From JANXSD01 sp043758125 (GTDB lineage Bacteria; Bacteroidota; Bacteroidia; AKYH767-A; OLB10), in contig JAYVOC010000129.1 in the NCBI GenBank assembly GCA_043758125.1, positions 1-9,294 of the forward strand: DNA of 9,294 nt, written 5' to 3'. The number at the start of each line of letters is the position of its first letter. The first letter of the stretch is position 1. The translations under genes were made by a program, and so were the position numbers. A model generated the notes under the pieces. It saw only the letters and a program-made list of their open reading frames with translations. It was not told the origin of the DNA and searched no databases. This document shows positions 6,316 through 9,294 of the stretch, piece by piece.

Positions 6316-9294
6316 TTATTGAACTGCAATAGGAATTGTTTGTTGCTCTATCTCATTTTTTTCTAGCATCAAGAAGTAAAATCCTTTCGACAAATTGCTT
6401 AAATCAAGCTCTTTCACATTATTTCCATCTTGAGAATATGCAGATTCTATGAGCAACAAATTACCAAGTATATCTACAACTTTTAGTGTATACTTCTCAT
6501 TTAATGTTGCTCCGAAACTAATAGTTAACTTACCGGAAGTTGGATTTGGGAAAGCAGTAAAAGCAGCTAATGTGTTACCATTAGAAATTATATTGCTATT
6601 ATTTTGACTCATTCTACAATTTTGAGCAATCGATATAACGAGTGAATTAACAATACTAGATCCGCATGCATTATTCGCTTTTACTGTTAATGTTGCTGAT
6701 GAAGAAGTTGACGTGGTATATTTTACTGTAATACTATTTCCTGTTGATGCAGTAACGAAACTTGCTCCACCTGTAATTGCCCAAGTATAAGAAGTTGCTC
6801 CAGTTACCGAACCAACAGAATAAGTTACTGCAGTTTGGCTTTTACATACGGAGGATAACCCTGTTATTGCACCTGGTTGTGCAGTAGCCGCTATCACCGT
6901 TAACGAAGATGTAGCACTCGATCCACAACTATTATTTGCTTTTACAGTTATATTTCCTGAACCTATAAAACTATTTCCGTAGGTAACTTTTATTGATGTG
7001 CCATAATTATTTGTGATGGTAGCTCCAGTAGGAACCGTCCACGTGTAGGAGGAGGCTCCAGTAACTGAAGCTATAGAATAGGTAACACCAGTTTTCTTAC
7101 AAACATTAGTTGTAGACCCAGCTATAGTACCAGGATTACTAGGTTTTGATTGTACTAATAAAGATGCAGTCAGACTATTTCCACATGCATTAGAAGCATA
7201 AACGGAAACGTTTCCAGAAATAAAACCTGAAGGGAAAGTGATATAAACTTCGTACTCGCTTTGAGAGTTTGTTCCTGTAAGTATTAACGGATTCCCTGAA
7301 TGACCAAGTCCATCAGTAATGGTACTTCCAGTTGGTGCCGACCAAGTATAAGAAGTTGCACCAATTACTTGATTAATTTCATATTCATAATTACCACCGC
7401 ATACACCTGACAATCGATTATCGTTTGCATCACCATTAAATACTGGCTTCGTTGGTACGGATCCGGTAAGAAGAACCATTGCCGTTGCCGTTCCAGTGCA
7501 TCCATTTTTATCAGAAATAATTACTGAATAAGATCCTGAAGCAATACCAGAAATTGTTGCAGAAGTTCCACCTCCTGGCGACCATAAATAATTGTATGCA
7601 GGGACTCCACCTGAAGGAATAACTGTTGCGCTACCAGAGGCAATACATCCTGATGCAATGGTAGAAGTAATTCCAGTAACTGCAGTTGGAATTGTAATAA
7701 CTGCAGATGCAGCAGCAGTACATCCATTCATATCCGTAACGAGATAATTATATGTTCCGCCTGCTAAATTTGCAGTAGAAGCACCTCCATAATTGTAAGG
7801 CGATGTTCCACCAGATGCTTGCAATGAAACTGTTCCAAATTGATAATTACAAATTGGCTGAATAGCATTTGCTGCTAATGATAAAACAACTGGCTCTATT
7901 AAAGTTCCATTAACATAATTGATTGTATAATTAGCAGTAGGAATAAGTTGTAAATTCGAAGCAACAATTGTATACGAACCTCCTGATGGTATACCATTCA
8001 CGATTTGATTTTGTGAATTCGTAACTACATAATTCGGTCCGGAGGAAATAACATTTGATGCATTGTCGTCATAACGATATCCTGAAATAGTAGATGTAAA
8101 AGTTGGCAAACTATTACACGCTTGATTTTTACTATCAGCTTTTACAGTTAATTCTGCAGGAAGTATTGTAAGCGTACCAAGATCGTAACTGACATCAAAA
8201 TTATTTGATAAGAATGCGCCTGGAACAATATAATGTGAGCCTACTTTATAACCGGTAATTAAATTTATAGGTTTAAAAACATAAAGCGTATCACCTGCAG
8301 GAGCATTCACATCATTTTCATCCAACACTACAGCTACATCTGCTTCTGTACTTGAGCCCGCTGTACTATTTACAATTGGTGATCCACTAGCAATTACACG
8401 TTGATTAACAACAGCAGTTCCACTTGCGATTACACGTTGACTAGCAATTACGCGTTGGTTTGCAATAGGAATAGAACTTGTTAAAGTTACATTCGCAGAA
8501 TCCACTTGGTAATTGAAAACTGCTTCTGGTGAAAGATCAATTAATCGCGTTGTATCAAACACAATACTACTTGCTATTACTCTTTGACTAGCAATTACAC
8601 GTTGACTAGCGATAGCTCTTTGACTAACTAAAAAACTTAGATTTATTAAATCAATACTTGCAATTACTCTTTGATTGATTTGAATTTTATCATCTATAAA
8701 AACAACTGCATCCGACATATCCGAAGTATGAATATTTTTCACGCCATTTAAGAAGGCAGTTTGTTCACTTGGATCAATAGATGAATTATCATAATTGTAA
8801 TTAAATCCTAATGCAAGTCCATTTATTTCATCACCATAAACGAGTGTTGTATCATGAGCAATAATTTTTAATGGCATTTTTTCAATTGCTAATTGTCCAT
8901 TATTAAAAGTATAATTATACAGTTCTAACAAACCAACATCAAATGACGTTACTGCTGGCTTGATAAAATAAATCCCAACATTACTAGTGCTCGTAGCTGG
9001 AGTTGTATAGAGAATATTATCTAACCCTAAATCAGTGAGTGTAAGATTTGTTGAATCTAATGGTTGTCCATTAACTGTTACATTAGCTGTAAATAAAGGT
9101 AATTTCTCGCCGAATTTTTTTGATTTATTAATTGCAGTAATGACAATATTTTTCTTTATTGGAGAATAGAAATACAACGAATCGGAATATCCACCATCGT
9201 TACCTAAAGGAGTAATTGATGGATTATAAATTTGTATTGGAGGGTTACCGAAAAATGTTGGTACAGTTGCCGTTAATTGATTTGAATTTAAAAT
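6316..9294 (-). CDS. Large T9SS-secreted surface protein with MBG-like, SprB-like and PKD-like domains (5' end outside the window)
   Basis: The last 992 residues of a bigger secreted protein; the frame stays open to the window edge with no stop. A TTG at 9175-9177 could be mistaken for a start, but coding-like sequence continues upstream of it (ITPLGNDGGYSDS and, before that, a stretch resembling the end of an IPT/TIG or similar beta domain). From N to C terminus (approximate bases): MBG-like beta domains at 8878-9150, 8158-8874 (interrupted by the QRVIAS repeats) and 7894-8160, with typical NYTI-x-Y-x-NGTL endings; two SprB-type repeats with ASGGTSPY and the paired DMNGC/DKNGC motifs at 7465-7890; three PKD-like Ig domains sharing GA(T/S)SYTW and N-x-CG at 6628-7452; then a T9SS type A sorting domain at about 6319-6560 with FPNPTSGKL, the LKVVDILGN strand and LSKGFYFLML. 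It should cross the outer membrane by T9SS and stay on the surface or be released. An adhesin or matrix role is likely from the architecture, but no enzymatic domain or ligand is visible here. Confidence 0.88.
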   Translation of the reverse strand: MLNSNQLTATVPTFFGNPPIQIYNPSITPLGNDGGYSDSLYFYSPIKKNIVITAINKSKKFGEKLPLFTANVTVNGQPLDSTNLTLTDLGLDNILYTTPATSTSNVGIYFIKPAVTSFDVGLLELYNYTFNNGQLAIEKMPLKIIAHDTTLVYGDEINGLALGFNYNYDNSSIDPSEQTAFLNGVKNIHTSDMSDAVVFIDDKIQINQRVIASIDLINLSFLVSQRAIASQRVIASQRVIASSIVFDTTRLIDLSPEAVFNYQVDSANVTLTSSIPIANQRVIASQRVIASGTAVVNQRVIASGSPIVNSTAGSSTEADVAVVLDENDVNAPAGDTLYVFKPINLITGYKVGSHYIVPGAFLSNNFDVSYDLGTLTILPAELTVKADSKNQACNSLPTFTSTISGYRYDDNASNVISSGPNYVVTNSQNQIVNGIPSGGSYTIVASNLQLIPTANYTINYVNGTLIEPVVLSLAANAIQPICNYQFGTVSLQASGGTSPYNYGGASTANLAGGTYNYLVTDMNGCTAAASAVITIPTAVTGITSTIASGCIASGSATVIPSGGVPAYNYLWSPGGGTSATISGIASGSYSVIISDKNGCTGTATAMVLLTGSVPTKPVFNGDANDNRLSGVCGGNYEYEINQVIGATSYTWSAPTGSTITDGLGHSGNPLILTGTNSQSEYEVYITFPSGFISGNVSVYASNACGNSLTASLLVQSKPSNPGTIAGSTTNVCKKTGVTYSIASVTGASSYTWTVPTGATITNNYGTSIKVTYGNSFIGSGNITVKANNSCGSSATSSLTVIAATAQPGAITGLSSVCKSQTAVTYSVGSVTGATSYTWAITGGASFVTASTGNSITVKYTTSTSSSATLTVKANNACGSSIVNSLVISIAQNCRMSQNNSNIISNGNTLAAFTAFPNPTSGKLTISFGATLNEKYTLKVVDILGNLLLIESAYSQDGNNVKELDLSNLSKGFYFLMLEKNEIEQQTIPIAVQ
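6628..7452 (-). repeat. Three tandem PKD-like Ig domains
   Basis: Three protein-level repeats of about 85-100 residues lie at about 7150-7452, 6889-7140 and 6628-6882. Shared anchors are VC near the start, GA(T/S)SYTW in the middle and AN(N/A)CGSS-like ends (SNACGNS, NNSCGSS, NNACGSS). Each holds one early and one late cysteine at matching places, which suggests one disulfide per domain. The copies have diverged well at the DNA level, so this is an old domain duplication, not a recent DNA repeat. Confidence 0.75.
8368..8475 (-). repeat. Hexapeptide array containing three QRVIAS copies in 18-base register
   Basis: Six consecutive 18-base units encode, in protein order, SIPIAN (8458-8475), QRVIAS (8440-8457), QRVIAS (8422-8439), GTAVVN (8404-8421), QRVIAS (8386-8403) and GSPIVN (8368-8385). 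The consensus unit is CAACGTGTAATTGCTAGT. The non-QRVIAS units keep the same length, a V/I at position 4 and N at position 6, so they look like diverged members of the same repeat. The array lies inside the second MBG-like domain of the secreted protein. Confidence 0.85.
8569..8622 (-). repeat. Three tandem QRVIAS/QRAIAS units
   Basis: Three adjoining 18-base units: QRAIAS (8605-8622), QRVIAS (8587-8604) and QRVIAS (8569-8586). The unit at 8587-8604 is identical in DNA to the one at 8386-8403 in the other array. The neighbours use AGA instead of CGT for arginine, and one carries GCT (Ala) in place of GTA (Val). The six residues just upstream, LSFLVS (8623-8640), also end in a hydrophobic-hydrophobic-Ser pattern and may be a decayed unit. 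Confidence 0.88.
8656..8673 (-). repeat. Isolated QRVIAS unit
   Basis: A single 18-base unit (CAAAGAGTAATTGCAAGT) encoding QRVIAS, separated by 11 codons from the tandem array at 8569-8622, so the strict six-residue register is lost here. It is preceded by KIQIN, whose final Asn matches the residue found before other QRVIAS copies. It marks the N-terminal edge of the repeat-bearing segment. Confidence 0.85.

Noticed and set aside
7521..7727. Alternative minus-strand frame with Leu/Gln-rich sequence
   Set aside because: It is a frame-shifted reading of the SprB-type repeats; the Leu/Gln runs arise from the repeated Ala/Thr/Ser codons of the real frame.
8368..8673. Short regularly repeated DNA resembling a CRISPR array
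   Set aside because: Units are 18 bases, directly tandem or with 18-base coding spacers, lie wholly in frame inside a long gene and differ by synonymous changes. This is a protein repeat.
9175..9177. TTG as the start of the secreted protein
   Set aside because: The frame is open upstream to the window edge with coherent beta-domain sequence, and no signal peptide follows the TTG.

Overview
The window comes from an AT-rich (roughly one third GC) member of the Bacteroidota. The main reason is the last gene, a large repeat-built surface protein that ends in a type IX secretion (T9SS) type A sorting domain. T9SS is specific to that phylum. Promoter-like TAnnTTTG boxes, the absence of clear Shine-Dalgarno sites and a TPR-fused class III cyclase fit the same placement. 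I cannot name the genus or species.

Layout: (1) 1-158 is a leader with one good -7 promoter box. (2) 159-743 (+) encodes a small HD-family metal phosphohydrolase. (3) 740-3991 (-) encodes a 1083-residue fusion of an ATP/ADP-translocase-like (Npt/MFS-like) membrane domain, a long HEAT-like helical region and a C-terminal cyclic-nucleotide-binding domain. Its stop overlaps the stop of the HD gene by four bases. (4) 3992-4131 is a 140-base gap with a candidate minus-strand promoter box. (5) 4132-6090 (-) encodes an adenylate cyclase with a signal peptide, about eight periplasmic TPR repeats, one membrane helix and a complete class III catalytic domain. (6) 6091-6315 is a 225-base gap holding a strong minus-strand terminator. 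(7) 6316-9294 (-) is the 3' part of a giant secreted protein; the frame is open through the window edge, so the true start lies outside. No stretch above 300 bases lacks a gene. I saw no tRNA, rRNA, CRISPR array, insertion sequence or phage gene.

How the genes may work together: the cyclase has every catalytic residue needed to make cAMP, and the next gene downstream on the same strand ends in a cyclic-nucleotide-binding domain with an intact phosphate-binding cassette. The simplest reading is a local signalling circuit. A periplasmic cue is sensed by the TPR domain, cAMP is made in the cytoplasm, and cAMP gates a nucleotide-transporter-like membrane protein. The convergent HD phosphohydrolase is a possible hydrolase for the signal or for a nucleotide, but nothing in the sequence fixes its substrate. 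The link is inferred from domains and gene order.

The other notable structure is inside the secreted protein. An MBG-like domain is interrupted by a segment carrying seven copies of the hexapeptide QRVIAS (six exact, one QRAIAS), partly arranged in strict six-residue register with related hexads such as GTAVVN and GSPIVN. Synonymous codon differences among copies suggest that the peptide rather than the DNA is being conserved.
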